Shown here in pieces: positions 9,001 to 16,336 of a stretch of DNA of 32,052 nucleotides. Below the pieces are notes generated by a model, which made no database searches, was not told the DNA's origin, and saw nothing but the letters and a program-made list of their open reading frames with translations. Location: IMG/VR virus record IMGVR_UViG_3300021519_000039, positions 1 through 32,052 of that record; one strand, given 5' to 3'. The first letter of the stretch is position 1. Every line of letters starts with the position of its first letter. This DNA is from a virus. The translations under genes were made by a program, and so were the position numbers.

Positions 9001-10802
9001 TTACCACCATGTGAAATATCCCAAACAAGTGCGTCAATAATCTGACCCATGTCTCGTTCGCATTTTGTAGGACTTGGATTAGTAAATCCAGACCATATGC
9101 CTGTACCAGCTGTAATTTGAGCTGCTACCCATCCTTTAACTTCAGCTGCAATAAAACTTCTATTCTTTTCTAATAGTGTTCTTGCATTAGGACGCATTGC
9201 GCCTTTTAAAACCTGTTCAGTAGCATAGCGTACAGATTTCCAAGGACGGTCTAGTGTTTTACCGTAACCTGGTGCTGGTAGGTCTACACCTTCGCCTGTT
9301 GATACATAGTAAACATTGTTGATCTGACCAAAGTAGTCCCACTGCGGTGCATTACCAGCAGCATTTACTTTTAGAACCTGTCCTGGTGTTCCAATAGGCA
9401 ACCGTGTAGCGCCAGCGCCGCCGTAGTAAACCAAATCACCTAAAGTAGTTAAGTTTCCTGACTCAGCACCAGCAGTTAGTAGATTCCAATAAGTTCCTAC
9501 AACATCTTGATCTGGACGATTCTGCGCAACTACTTGGTCAGCAGTGTGTGCTAGTATACAGATATAACTGTTTACACCGTGTTTTACTGTATCTCCTGCG
9601 TCATAAACTGATGCATTGGCCCATGTATTTTTCCAATACATGCCGCTGTTTAGTCTTTCCCAGTAGCTAAGGTTAGGTGGACGGTATGCTGTTGAGTGAT
9701 CAGCAATACATAGATATGTATAACCATACAATCTTACTACTTCACCTACTTTGTACTGAGGTGTACTGCCGCTCCAATCACCTACAAATTTAAAACCAGT
9801 AGTAAATAAATCCCAATCAAGTGGATTAGATGACGGAGTTGATGCTAGGTTGTTGGTTACTGCTACATAGCTGTAACCACCATAGGTTACAAAGTCACCT
9901 GGTTGATATCTAACTGAGTTGCTCCAAGAATCTTCAAATTCTAAGCCTTCAACAAACTGCTCCCACTTTGCTTCATCTTGTGTAAAATATGTTTGGCTAG
10001 TATGGTATGTTTTACAAATCCAAATGCCGCCGCCATATTTAACAACATCATTTACTTTGTAGCGAACAGCCGGACCTGGTGAAGAACTTTGCCATTCACC
10101 TTTATACTCAATGCCTTTGTGCAAGTAATCCCACTTGCCTTGGTCGTCTTCAAGACCTAGTGCTGCTGATGCAGCACTAGTATGACCTGTGTTACAAACA
10201 TATAATTGTCCGCCATATCGAACTATATCATTCTTTCTATATCTATGATTTATTAGCCAATTGTTAGTCCAATAAAACCCTTCAGAGAAAGTGTTCCACT
10301 TGCTTTGATCTTGTTCAAGGCCATCAGAGTCAGTATTTGCAGTTGCGGCTGAGGTATGTTCTTCTGTACATATGAATACTGTACCGTTGTACTTAACGAT
10401 GTCATTTATTTTATATCTAAATTCAGTAGCCCAGTCTGCTTTGTAGTCAAATCCTTCGCAGAATAGATCCCACTTTTCTTGATCGTCTTCTAATCCTAAT
10501 GTAATTGAAACAGAGCTAGTATGTGCTTCATTAGCAATATAAAGATAGCCACCGTATTTAACAATGTCATTTACTTTATAATAAGTGCCTTGTGTCCAAT
10601 CGCTTTTCCACTCAGTGCCGTCTGAAATTTTATTCCAGTGCAGCTCTTGCTCTATAGTAAATAATGATGGAGCAGTATGGCCAGAAATACAAACATAGGT
10701 ATTTCCACCATTTCTTACGATATCATCTTTGTAATAGACCGTAGAAGTTGCCCAATTGCCCTTCCATATAAATCTAATTCTACCTAATTTAAATTCAGCC
10801 AT
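6009..10802 (-). CDS. Giant fibre/structural protein with eight chitin-binding-like repeats, beta-helix and two helical inserts
   Basis: This 1597-residue protein is a paralog of the next gene upstream. Residues 1-445 hold eight repeats of about 55 residues with the pattern W-x(6-10)-Y-x(3)-D-I-V-x-Y-G-G-x-x-Y-V-C-x(3)-H-T, like CBM5/12 (chitin-binding type 3) modules. A linker (LTTLGDLVYYGG, then LPIGTPGQVLKV) leads to a right-handed beta-helix starting at VYYVSTGEG (about 497). The beta-helix is broken by two alpha-helical inserts (541-697 and 746-902), each carrying CxRDxxxxIDALxxD. The shared module VFYTSTDQDGNFRVGRLF lies near the C-terminus. It is likely a virion fibre or whisker reaching for surface glycans; the helical inserts may trimerise or brace the helix. 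No signal peptide or membrane segment. A late-type motif and GGAG precede ATG at 10802. Confidence 0.8.
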   Translation of the reverse strand: MAEFKLGRIRFIWKGNWATSTVYYKDDIVRNGGNTYVCISGHTAPSLFTIEQELHWNKISDGTEWKSDWTQGTYYKVNDIVKYGGYLYIANEAHTSSVSITLGLEDDQEKWDLFCEGFDYKADWATEFRYKINDIVKYNGTVFICTEEHTSAATANTDSDGLEQDQSKWNTFSEGFYWTNNWLINHRYRKNDIVRYGGQLYVCNTGHTSAASAALGLEDDQGKWDYLHKGIEYKGEWQSSSPGPAVRYKVNDVVKYGGGIWICKTYHTSQTYFTQDEAKWEQFVEGLEFEDSWSNSVRYQPGDFVTYGGYSYVAVTNNLASTPSSNPLDWDLFTTGFKFVGDWSGSTPQYKVGEVVRLYGYTYLCIADHSTAYRPPNLSYWERLNSGMYWKNTWANASVYDAGDTVKHGVNSYICILAHTADQVVAQNRPDQDVVGTYWNLLTAGAESGNLTTLGDLVYYGGAGATRLPIGTPGQVLKVNAAGNAPQWDYFGQINNVYYVSTGEGVDLPAPGYGKTLDRPWKSVRYATEQVLKGAMRPNARTLLEKNRSFIAAEVKGWVAAQITAGTGIWSGFTNPSPTKCERDMGQIIDALVWDISHGGNARTRAATLSYFSGITLLAAILAEKNQTVAAINYLATVIDAVISNVAPAASYQGVITRVTDTSIPEETDAQSVITSLITVITAAITANSNAGIPAEVKAQDTIFVKTGTFIETLPIIVPENCAIVGDELRGTKISPAGSLIAGTDVPKTLGTINRLQAIVSNIIQNIAITRTTGNTSTQVTTRPAGSSPAGTAAAAKVTNIYNYINYKINAAGSLPSMTGTNTPETSTGYTYACEVLEANRQFIKDEITAFIAFTYSGYTYNAAYCLRDVDRYIDALKYDLIYTGNYKSLLAARYYVNAVNGSVLEDMFYMRNGTGLRNCTTIGLTGSLGAANAYGTKRPTAGAYVSLDPGFSTTDTNVWIINKSPYVQNVTTFGTGCIGLKVDGNLHSGGNDSIVANDFTQVISDGIGAWVTNLGRAELVSVFSYYAHIGYLAEAGGKIRATNGNSSYGDYGTVAEGVDSTETATTATVNNYANEALVARVLTDGNNILTLEYSNAGIGYTAGAGATISPAGEGYGAVIASSQVTTTGGVFEVRMLETGANFGGSGYIGRENTAQEGTSTAITLSNTDPNTVDAAYVGLSVYITGGRGAGQYGYIQAYNNGTKVATIYKHSTGTAGWDHVTGLAIQTTLNATTAYSIEPRIAFSAPASALYTDTAKGRAVVKDGKITQINIWDPGTGYVSAPTLTITDPNNIGADAPTQVRIGNGVLKQPTWSNRGTAFTTASATVTGVGYADLYQPGEYINVSGLTAIPVAGSNVTFGAISGTFYKLVSVRNLTGSTGNYAAQLQVSPALTITNAPANASSVEVRRRYSQVRLTGHDFLDVGTGNIANTNYPGLPLVAADPNKETVNNNGGRVFYTSTDQDGNFRVGRLFNVEQATGVATLNANAFSISGLQELQLGSVSLGGTGAVITEFSTDGTFTANSDNIVPTQKAIKTYIQSQIGGGIGELNVNSITAGQLQISANQITTTTGNQINILQKINFTGGVKGAPVALNYFLS
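7783..7820. repeat. 38-base block identical to 13535-13572
   Basis: A stretch of 38 identical bases shared by the two giant paralogs, encoding the SIVANDFTQVISDG segment of the beta-helix. Surrounding DNA is clearly diverged, including at synonymous positions. Confidence 0.8.
8096..8567 (-). other. Helical insert 2 in the 1597-residue protein
   Basis: This segment encodes residues about 746-902. It is alpha-helical by pattern (VLEANRQFIKDEITAF, then CLRDVDRYIDALKYDL) and is missing from the paralog at 10843-15603, where the beta-helix text runs straight from IQPADAYIASN to MFYVRNGSG. It carries the same CxRDxxxxIDALxxD signature as insert 1. Confidence 0.6.
8711..9182 (-). other. Helical insert 1 in the 1597-residue protein
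   Basis: This segment encodes residues about 541-697: LLEKNRSFIAAEVKGWVAAQ, then CERDMGQIIDALVWDI, then long aliphatic helices. It interrupts the beta-helix at a place where the paralog has only a short link before FVKTG. The same CxRDxxxxIDAL motif recurs in insert 2, so the two look like copies of one helical repeat. Confidence 0.6.
9465..10802 (-). repeat. Eight tandem chitin-binding-like protein repeats (first giant)
   Basis: These are the coding repeats of residues 1-445. Each has a Trp near the start, a Tyr, an acidic residue plus I/V-V, a Y/G-G turn, an aromatic-V/I-C strand, then HT and a closing KW. Repeats 6 and 7 have lost part of the C/HT end (VAVTNN and CIADHS). The DNA copies are diverged, so this is an old protein repeat rather than a recent tandem duplication. 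Confidence 0.7.
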
Positions 10803-10825
10803 TTAAAACTCCACTCCGTTATATG

Positions 10826-10832
10826 TATTTAT
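10826..10832 (-). promoter_or_regulatory. Late-promoter -10 motif before the 1597-residue gene
   Basis: The minus strand reads AATAAATACATATAACGG, with ATAAATA at 10826-10832. It lies 23 bases before ATG at 10802 and 10 bases after the stop of the upstream giant gene. GGAGTGGAG lies between motif and start as ribosome site. Confidence 0.5.
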
Positions 10833-10842
10833 TAAAACTTAA

Positions 10843-13800
10843 TTATCTAAGACCAGATGCTGCAAATGAAAAATACATTTGTGCTAGATAACTTCCGTCA
10901 ACTCCTTTAGACATGCTTACCAGCCTAGGAATCACTATTTCAAGACCTGATGTAGTAGTAATGTTGGTTGAATACATTCTTACTTGGCCAGCCTGCAATA
11001 TTGTAGTATTTGCATCAGATCCTCCGCCAGTTATCTTACTGTCCATATATTTTATAATAGCAGCCTGTGTTGGTACTATACTATTTGAATTAGCAACAAA
11101 TGTCGGTTCTTTACTAAATTCTGTAATTGTTACTGCTGATCCACCAACAGTAATTCCGCCTAAACTTAACTCTGTTAATCCGCTTAAATTAAAATAATCT
11201 GCATTAACTGATACAATGCCTGTAGTCTGTTGTACTTGGAATAGTTCACCAACTCGAAAGTTACCATCTTGATCAGTTGAAGTGTAGAATACTCTACCGC
11301 TATCAGCTTCTGTAACTTCGTTGTCTTGCTGTGGTTCATTTAAAGGACCTGAACCAGCAACATATAAACCTGGATAGTTAGTAGTTGTAGTGTTACCAGT
11401 TCCTACATCCAAAAAGTCGTGTCCAGTTAATCTTACTTGGCTATAGTTTTCTCTAATAATTAAACTAGTATTATCGTTTGGACTTTCTTCATTTGACATT
11501 GTAGGTGAAATTTTAATAGCAGCAGTGTAATTTGGTGCAGATCCAGAATAACTAGTAATTGCTACAACTCTATAAACAGCATCATTAATTCCTAATATTG
11601 ATAAACTTGCTCCTGGTCCAGGTAATCTTGTTATATTTTTTAAATTAATAGTATTACCTGTTTGATATATATCTGCAAACCCATCACCGCTGGTGGTAGC
11701 TGTAGCACTAACATATCCTATACCTCTATTTGCAAAATATGGTTGTGCTAATACTCCGCTGTTAACACGAGGCAATGTTTGAACTGCTACAGTGCGTTGT
11801 GAGTCAGTAATTGTCACAGTAGGAGTAGAAGTATAGTTACTACCAGGATCGTACATTGTAAACGCTGATATTCTACTTGATGTCACTGTTGCTCTTGCAA
11901 GCGCCCTTGCACCAGTTTGAACCTTATTCCAAGATGATCCACCATCGCTAACCGTAATCCATATGCCGGCATTGTTGTAGGCAGAATTAGTCCAAACTCT
12001 AGAAGCACTAGCTGCATACGCAACAGCGTCATCGCCTGCTGTTCTCCAAATTTTTCCTCCAGGTGATTTAGCAATTGCTGTTCCTGTTCCTGTTGCTAAG
12101 AATACACCGTCACCATATGTAACATAACTAAATGTTGATCCACTAGTAATAGTATTTTGATACCAAGTAATACCATCAAAACTGTATGCTGTCGTATTGC
12201 CTGTTGCAGTTATGGCAACAAATCTTCCGTTACCGTATGTGATACTGTTCCATGTTAGAGCACTTAATGCGCCTGCTGCTATTGTCCATGTTACACCATT
12301 GTTAGAGCTGTATGCTACTGCGCCAGATGATGGATCAATAGTAACAAACTTTCCAGAACCATAAGCAGCGATGGTCCAAGTTTGTGAAGTACCTGGAATA
12401 GTTGTGCTGGTCCAAGTATCACCATTGTTTGCACTATACAGTACTGTTTGAGAGTTATATCCAATCAGCACAACATTACCGCTAGAATTAGCAGCGATAC
12501 CTGACCAGCGACCTGCTGTAGGTAATGTTACTGTGGCCCATGTTTCACCGTTGCTTGATTGAAGAATTGTACTATGGGTCGCAGCTCCTTGTAATTCTCT
12601 TGCAACTAAAAATTTTGTTCCTGTGAATACTAAACCGCTAAGTGAATAGCCAGCGCCTAAACTTAAAGGAGAACTCCAACTAGTGCCATTATTAGTACTG
12701 TATGCTGAGCTTGGTGAGGCACCATTGTCTGATACTGCTACAAAATGTCCTAGACCGTAGGCAATAAATTTCCATGTATCCGTTGTAATCCCTGTAACAG
12801 CTGATGATGTTACTGCTGGTTCATTCACAACAACCCTTGGTTCAATTTTATATCTTGTAGTAGCATCTAATAAAGTTTCAATTGGCCAGCCAGAATATAT
12901 GTGATCCCACCCAAGATTACCGTCTGTTTCTCTTCTAATAGTAGCTATTTTGCTCACAGCATCATATGCAGAGATGTAACCGTATTGTCCAACACCTTTA
13001 CCAGAATCAATAAAAACACGCATGCCTAGATATTTAATGCTAGTTCCGGTTGTATCAGAAGCTGATATGGTAATACTAGTAGTATCGCCAGACTGTGCAT
13101 TATTAAATAAGTATTGATAATTTAATCCACCAGGGGTACTTGAATCTGCAGGATCTATTACACGAATTTGAGAAACTGCATTGTATCTAAATTCATTGAA
13201 TAATGCGCTGGCACTTATACCACTACCTACAATACTAGCTGTCGCAGAAGTATAACTCTGTCCTGCATGACTATATCCAAACGCTAGTATCTTATCTCCG
13301 TTGGTGTGTACTATGCTTACTTGGGCTTCTTTTGAACGGTTATCTACATTACCTGTAATAGGTACTTCAGTTAAGTCATATCCTTCTGCTCTTGATCCAT
13401 ATGTACCATAAGAGTTATTACCGTTGGTAGCTCTTAGTATTCCACCCATAGTTGCAAGATATCCAATATAACAATAATATGTGAATACACTTACAAGTTC
13501 TGAACGACCTAAGTTATCAGCCCAGTACCCAATACCATCGCTGATTACCTGTGTAAAGTCGTTGGCAACGATAGATTTGTTTCCGCCGTTGTGTAGCGCA
13601 CCATCAACTTTCATTCCAATACAACCAGTACCAAACGTAGTTACGTTCTGTATGTAAGGTGATTTAGTAGTAATCCATACATTAGCGTCACTTGGCCCTG
13701 TACCAGGGTCTAAACTCACAAATGCGCCTGCACTTGGACGACGTGAACCATAGGCATTTGCTGCGCCCAGGGTTCCGTATAGACCTTGCAATGTCATATT

Positions 13801-15603
13801 ACGAATACCTGAACCGTTGCGCACATAGAACATATTACTAGCTATATAAGCATCTGCTGGTTGAATAATGGTACTGCGAAGCTCATCTCCCACTAGTGCT
13901 ACGTTAGCTGGAATGCTGATTGGTAATATTTCTTGGTATACACCCGTTTTAACAAATACAGTAGCAGGTGCTCGACTAGCTAGATCAGCTTGAATATAAT
14001 CCATAGCATATTTGATAGTTTTAAACGGTGCTGATAAAGTCCTACCGTTGGTGGAAATATCAAGGCCTTCATTAGTTGCTACATAATAAACTTTATTAAT
14101 TGTACCAAAATTTAACCAATCAATACCTATATCGCTTGGTGATTTTAATACTTCACCTGGATTGCCGATGGGGTACCTTACAGTGCTTGTACCATTATGT
14201 GTTCTTAAATCACCACGAGTACTTAAAACATTACTGGTTACGCCTTGATTTAAAACGATCCAATAGGCGTTTGTTACATCTAAACTTGGTCTAGAAAGCG
14301 ATGTAGTTGAGATATGTCGTTGAACGCAATTATAAGTTATACCAGTATCAGTAACAACGTCACCTAAATTGTAATTTACTCCCGAAGCATCCCATGTATT
14401 TTTCCAATGTGATCCAGTTACTAGTTTCTTCCAAGAAGTTAATAAGTCTGGTTGTACATTTGTACTGTCGGCAGTAGCAACATATAGATACCCAGTATTT
14501 CTAATTACATCGCCTGTCTTGTATGCTGTAACAGAACTCCACTCACCTCGGTGTCTGTAACCTTCTTTTAACAGTTCCCAGTTGCCTGTATTTTGTACAA
14601 TTCCATTTACGCTTGGTAGAGAATTAAAATTATTCTGCAATGCTGTATATGCATAGCCACCATGTAATACTATATCACCCTTTTTATACTCAACTGATGC
14701 TGTCCATACATCTTCAAAGCCGGTTCCTGGTAACCATACTGTCCAGTTGCTCTCGTCAACTCTTAAGTTACTAGCACTTGATGTATGCTTAGTTGTACAA
14801 ATCCATAAGGTATGATTCCACTTAACAATATCTTGTAGTTTATATCGTGTATTAGGTGTCCAATCATCTTTATATTCAATACCTATTACAACAGGTTCCC
14901 AATTAGCTTGATCGGTTTCAAGGCCCAAATATGTTGGACTTGTATAGGTAGCAGATGTATGATGAGTTACACATCTATAAACTTTTCCACCGTATTTTAC
15001 AATATCGTCAACATTATATTTGTAGGTTGGTTGCCAATCTGCTAACCAATGATCAGAGCGAGTAACTATATCCCATTTTGCAAGATCAGCTTCTAATCCT
15101 GCGGCTGTAGAACTGTTTGCTCTATGTTTTAGTTTACATATATAAGTTATTCCGTTGTATCGAACAACATCACCAAGATCATAATAGGTATTAACAGTCC
15201 AAGTATTGAGCCAATTATAAGTTTTAGCAACAATAGTCCATTTTATTACATCTTGAGGAAGGCCTTGAGTAACACTTGCTCCAGATGTATGAGAAGTCTG
15301 GCATCGATAAACGTATCCTTTAAACTTTACAATTTCACCTTCACTATAAAAAGTATTATTCTGCCAGTCTTGTTTCCAAACAAAACCATCAAACATTAAT
15401 TCCCATTTATACTGTGTTTGTAATGTTGAGTCTTGATCAGTATCACGATCTACATAAAAGTTAACAGCATCTGATGTGTGACCAATCAAACATACATATG
15501 CTTTACCTTGATAGTAAACTATATCATCTTTGATATAAGAAGTTACAGTATCCCATTCACCTCTCCATCTAAATCTAATTCTATCTAAATTAAAATCTGC
15601 CAT
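10843..15603 (-). CDS. Giant fibre/structural protein with eight chitin-binding-like repeats, beta-helix and Asp-box propeller insert
   Basis: This 1586-residue protein is the paralog of the gene at 6009-10802 and shares its start (MADFNLDRIRFRWRGEW), eight N-terminal chitin-binding-like repeats, linker (YPIGNPGEVLKS), beta-helix (VYYVATNEGLDI onward) and C-terminal module VFYTSTDQDGNFRVGELF. It lacks the two helical inserts. Instead, between EPAVTSSAV and RALARATVTSS, it carries about 290 residues (936-1228) with seven Asp-box-like repeats of the form S-x-N/D-G-x-x-W, such as YSSNNGVTW and YSANNGDTW, expected to fold as a BNR/sialidase-type beta-propeller. Catalytic sialidase residues cannot be recognised, so sugar binding is more likely than cleavage. 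Likely a surface-exposed virion fibre. The start at 15603 has AGGAAT upstream, 18 bases after the preceding gene. Confidence 0.8.
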   Translation of the reverse strand: MADFNLDRIRFRWRGEWDTVTSYIKDDIVYYQGKAYVCLIGHTSDAVNFYVDRDTDQDSTLQTQYKWELMFDGFVWKQDWQNNTFYSEGEIVKFKGYVYRCQTSHTSGASVTQGLPQDVIKWTIVAKTYNWLNTWTVNTYYDLGDVVRYNGITYICKLKHRANSSTAAGLEADLAKWDIVTRSDHWLADWQPTYKYNVDDIVKYGGKVYRCVTHHTSATYTSPTYLGLETDQANWEPVVIGIEYKDDWTPNTRYKLQDIVKWNHTLWICTTKHTSSASNLRVDESNWTVWLPGTGFEDVWTASVEYKKGDIVLHGGYAYTALQNNFNSLPSVNGIVQNTGNWELLKEGYRHRGEWSSVTAYKTGDVIRNTGYLYVATADSTNVQPDLLTSWKKLVTGSHWKNTWDASGVNYNLGDVVTDTGITYNCVQRHISTTSLSRPSLDVTNAYWIVLNQGVTSNVLSTRGDLRTHNGTSTVRYPIGNPGEVLKSPSDIGIDWLNFGTINKVYYVATNEGLDISTNGRTLSAPFKTIKYAMDYIQADLASRAPATVFVKTGVYQEILPISIPANVALVGDELRSTIIQPADAYIASNMFYVRNGSGIRNMTLQGLYGTLGAANAYGSRRPSAGAFVSLDPGTGPSDANVWITTKSPYIQNVTTFGTGCIGMKVDGALHNGGNKSIVANDFTQVISDGIGYWADNLGRSELVSVFTYYCYIGYLATMGGILRATNGNNSYGTYGSRAEGYDLTEVPITGNVDNRSKEAQVSIVHTNGDKILAFGYSHAGQSYTSATASIVGSGISASALFNEFRYNAVSQIRVIDPADSSTPGGLNYQYLFNNAQSGDTTSITISASDTTGTSIKYLGMRVFIDSGKGVGQYGYISAYDAVSKIATIRRETDGNLGWDHIYSGWPIETLLDATTRYKIEPRVVVNEPAVTSSAVTGITTDTWKFIAYGLGHFVAVSDNGASPSSAYSTNNGTSWSSPLSLGAGYSLSGLVFTGTKFLVARELQGAATHSTILQSSNGETWATVTLPTAGRWSGIAANSSGNVVLIGYNSQTVLYSANNGDTWTSTTIPGTSQTWTIAAYGSGKFVTIDPSSGAVAYSSNNGVTWTIAAGALSALTWNSITYGNGRFVAITATGNTTAYSFDGITWYQNTITSGSTFSYVTYGDGVFLATGTGTAIAKSPGGKIWRTAGDDAVAYAASASRVWTNSAYNNAGIWITVSDGGSSWNKVQTGARALARATVTSSRISAFTMYDPGSNYTSTPTVTITDSQRTVAVQTLPRVNSGVLAQPYFANRGIGYVSATATTSGDGFADIYQTGNTINLKNITRLPGPGASLSILGINDAVYRVVAITSYSGSAPNYTAAIKISPTMSNEESPNDNTSLIIRENYSQVRLTGHDFLDVGTGNTTTTNYPGLYVAGSGPLNEPQQDNEVTEADSGRVFYTSTDQDGNFRVGELFQVQQTTGIVSVNADYFNLSGLTELSLGGITVGGSAVTITEFSKEPTFVANSNSIVPTQAAIIKYMDSKITGGGSDANTTILQAGQVRMYSTNITTTSGLEIVIPRLVSMSKGVDGSYLAQMYFSFAASGLR
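11920..12795 (-). other. Asp-box (BNR-like) beta-propeller domain insert
   Basis: The coding segment for residues about 936-1228 of the 1586-residue protein. Seven units share a SxNNGxxW-type turn (STNNGTSW, SSNGETW, SANNGDTW, SSNNGVTW, SFDGITW, SPGGKIW, SDGGSSW), spaced about 38-45 residues with YGxGxFVA-like strands between. Flanking text aligns to the paralog without it, so it is a clean domain insertion. Confidence 0.7.
13535..13572. repeat. 38-base block identical to 7783-7820
   Basis: The partner copy in the 1586-residue gene of the block in the 1597-residue gene. The two flanking bases differ on both sides. Confidence 0.8.
14260..15603 (-). repeat. Eight tandem chitin-binding-like protein repeats (second giant)
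   Basis: Residues 1 to about 445 repeat the pattern W-x(8)-Y-x(3)-D-I-V-x-Y-x-G-x-x-Y-x-C-x(3)-H-T eight times (for example DIVKYGGKVYRCVTHHT and DIVRYGGQLYVCNTGHT in the other giant). The order of the repeats matches the paralog one to one, so the array existed before the gene duplicated. Confidence 0.7.
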
Positions 15604-15621
15604 TTTCTATTCCTAAATCGT

Positions 15622-15993
15622 TTATAGACCGTTTGATGAATCGCCATCTGTATATGTGTGATTTTGATTTACTCTCAACACTAACTCGCCTTCATCATTT
15701 ATATAATATAATACATTTCTATCATCCCAACGAAACTGTTCATAATTTAAATTTTCATATACTAGATCATGAAACACATTTCTACCTTCGTAAAAATCTT
15801 GTCCTTCTTGGAAGTTAGGAAAATTTTCTGTTGGCTCTCCTGGTTTGTTAATGGTTAAAGTATCAGCGGCTTTTAGTTGGTCAACTTTACCTAAAAACAA
15901 TTCACCGTTGTCTGTTCTGCGCAGGCCGTAGAAATATCTGTTCTGCACTGCTGCATAAACTGATTCTGCTGATGTTCCAATATATGTTGACAT
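15622..15993 (-). CDS. Conserved marine-myovirus structural protein of unknown function
   Basis: A 123-residue acidic protein. Recognisable segments are YFYGLRRTDNGELFLGKVDQ (about residues 20-39), a stretch NFQEGQDFYEGRNV, and YEQFRWDDRNVLYYINDEGE followed by LVLRVNQNHTYT near the end. The text resembles small proteins next to fibre genes in T4-like marine phages, but I know of no assigned function. Its content of aromatic and acidic residues and repeated short strands suggests a compact beta-protein. It sits between a 109-residue beta-protein (nine bases upstream) and the 1586-residue giant (18 bases downstream), so a role as connector or assembly partner of that fibre is plausible. AAGGAT precedes ATG at 15993. 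Confidence 0.55.
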   Translation of the reverse strand: MSTYIGTSAESVYAAVQNRYFYGLRRTDNGELFLGKVDQLKAADTLTINKPGEPTENFPNFQEGQDFYEGRNVFHDLVYENLNYEQFRWDDRNVLYYINDEGELVLRVNQNHTYTDGDSSNGL

Positions 15994-16002
15994 AACTGAT
16001 CC

Positions 16003-16332
16003 TTATATAATATTTACATAACTTATTAACGCATCAACTGCATCGTTTCGATCTGCTTGGACGTACAGTTGATTATTTGGTGCGAGGATTAATTTTTCGC
16101 CGCCTAGCAATCCTCGCAAGCTGGTATTAGGTGGTACCATAACATCTTTTAAGAAGTATCCTGAAACGCTAGTATCATCATGGATTAATATGCTTGCAAA
16201 TACAGGAAACTCTGTAATATTTGCCAAACTTATTCCAATGATGGTTGAACGTGTACCACCATTTGTTTCAATTGCAAGTATAGGAACTTCTCCTACATCT
16301 TTAATTACTTTATTTAAAAACTCTGTTGCCAT
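16003..16332 (-). CDS. Small beta-structured virion protein (paralog group of three)
   Basis: A 109-residue protein with the same outline as those at 5667-5993 and 22824-23162. After an N-terminal strand pair comes IIGISLANITEFPVFASIL, then VMVPPNTSLRGLLGGEKLIL, then a closing NQLYVQADR and ALISYVNII. The fold looks like a small beta-sandwich. Function unknown; its place right after the 1107-residue fibre-like gene (four bases) and before the 123-residue gene suggests it acts with these fibres. AGGAT lies nine bases upstream of ATG at 16332. Confidence 0.55.
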   Translation of the reverse strand: MATEFLNKVIKDVGEVPILAIETNGGTRSTIIGISLANITEFPVFASILIHDDTSVSGYFLKDVMVPPNTSLRGLLGGEKLILAPNNQLYVQADRNDAVDALISYVNII

Positions 16333-16336
16333 ATCT

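Noticed and set aside
10843-12795. Active sialidase in the propeller insert
   Set aside because: Asp-box turns are visible, but the catalytic Arg triad and Tyr/Glu pair of sialidases cannot be identified.
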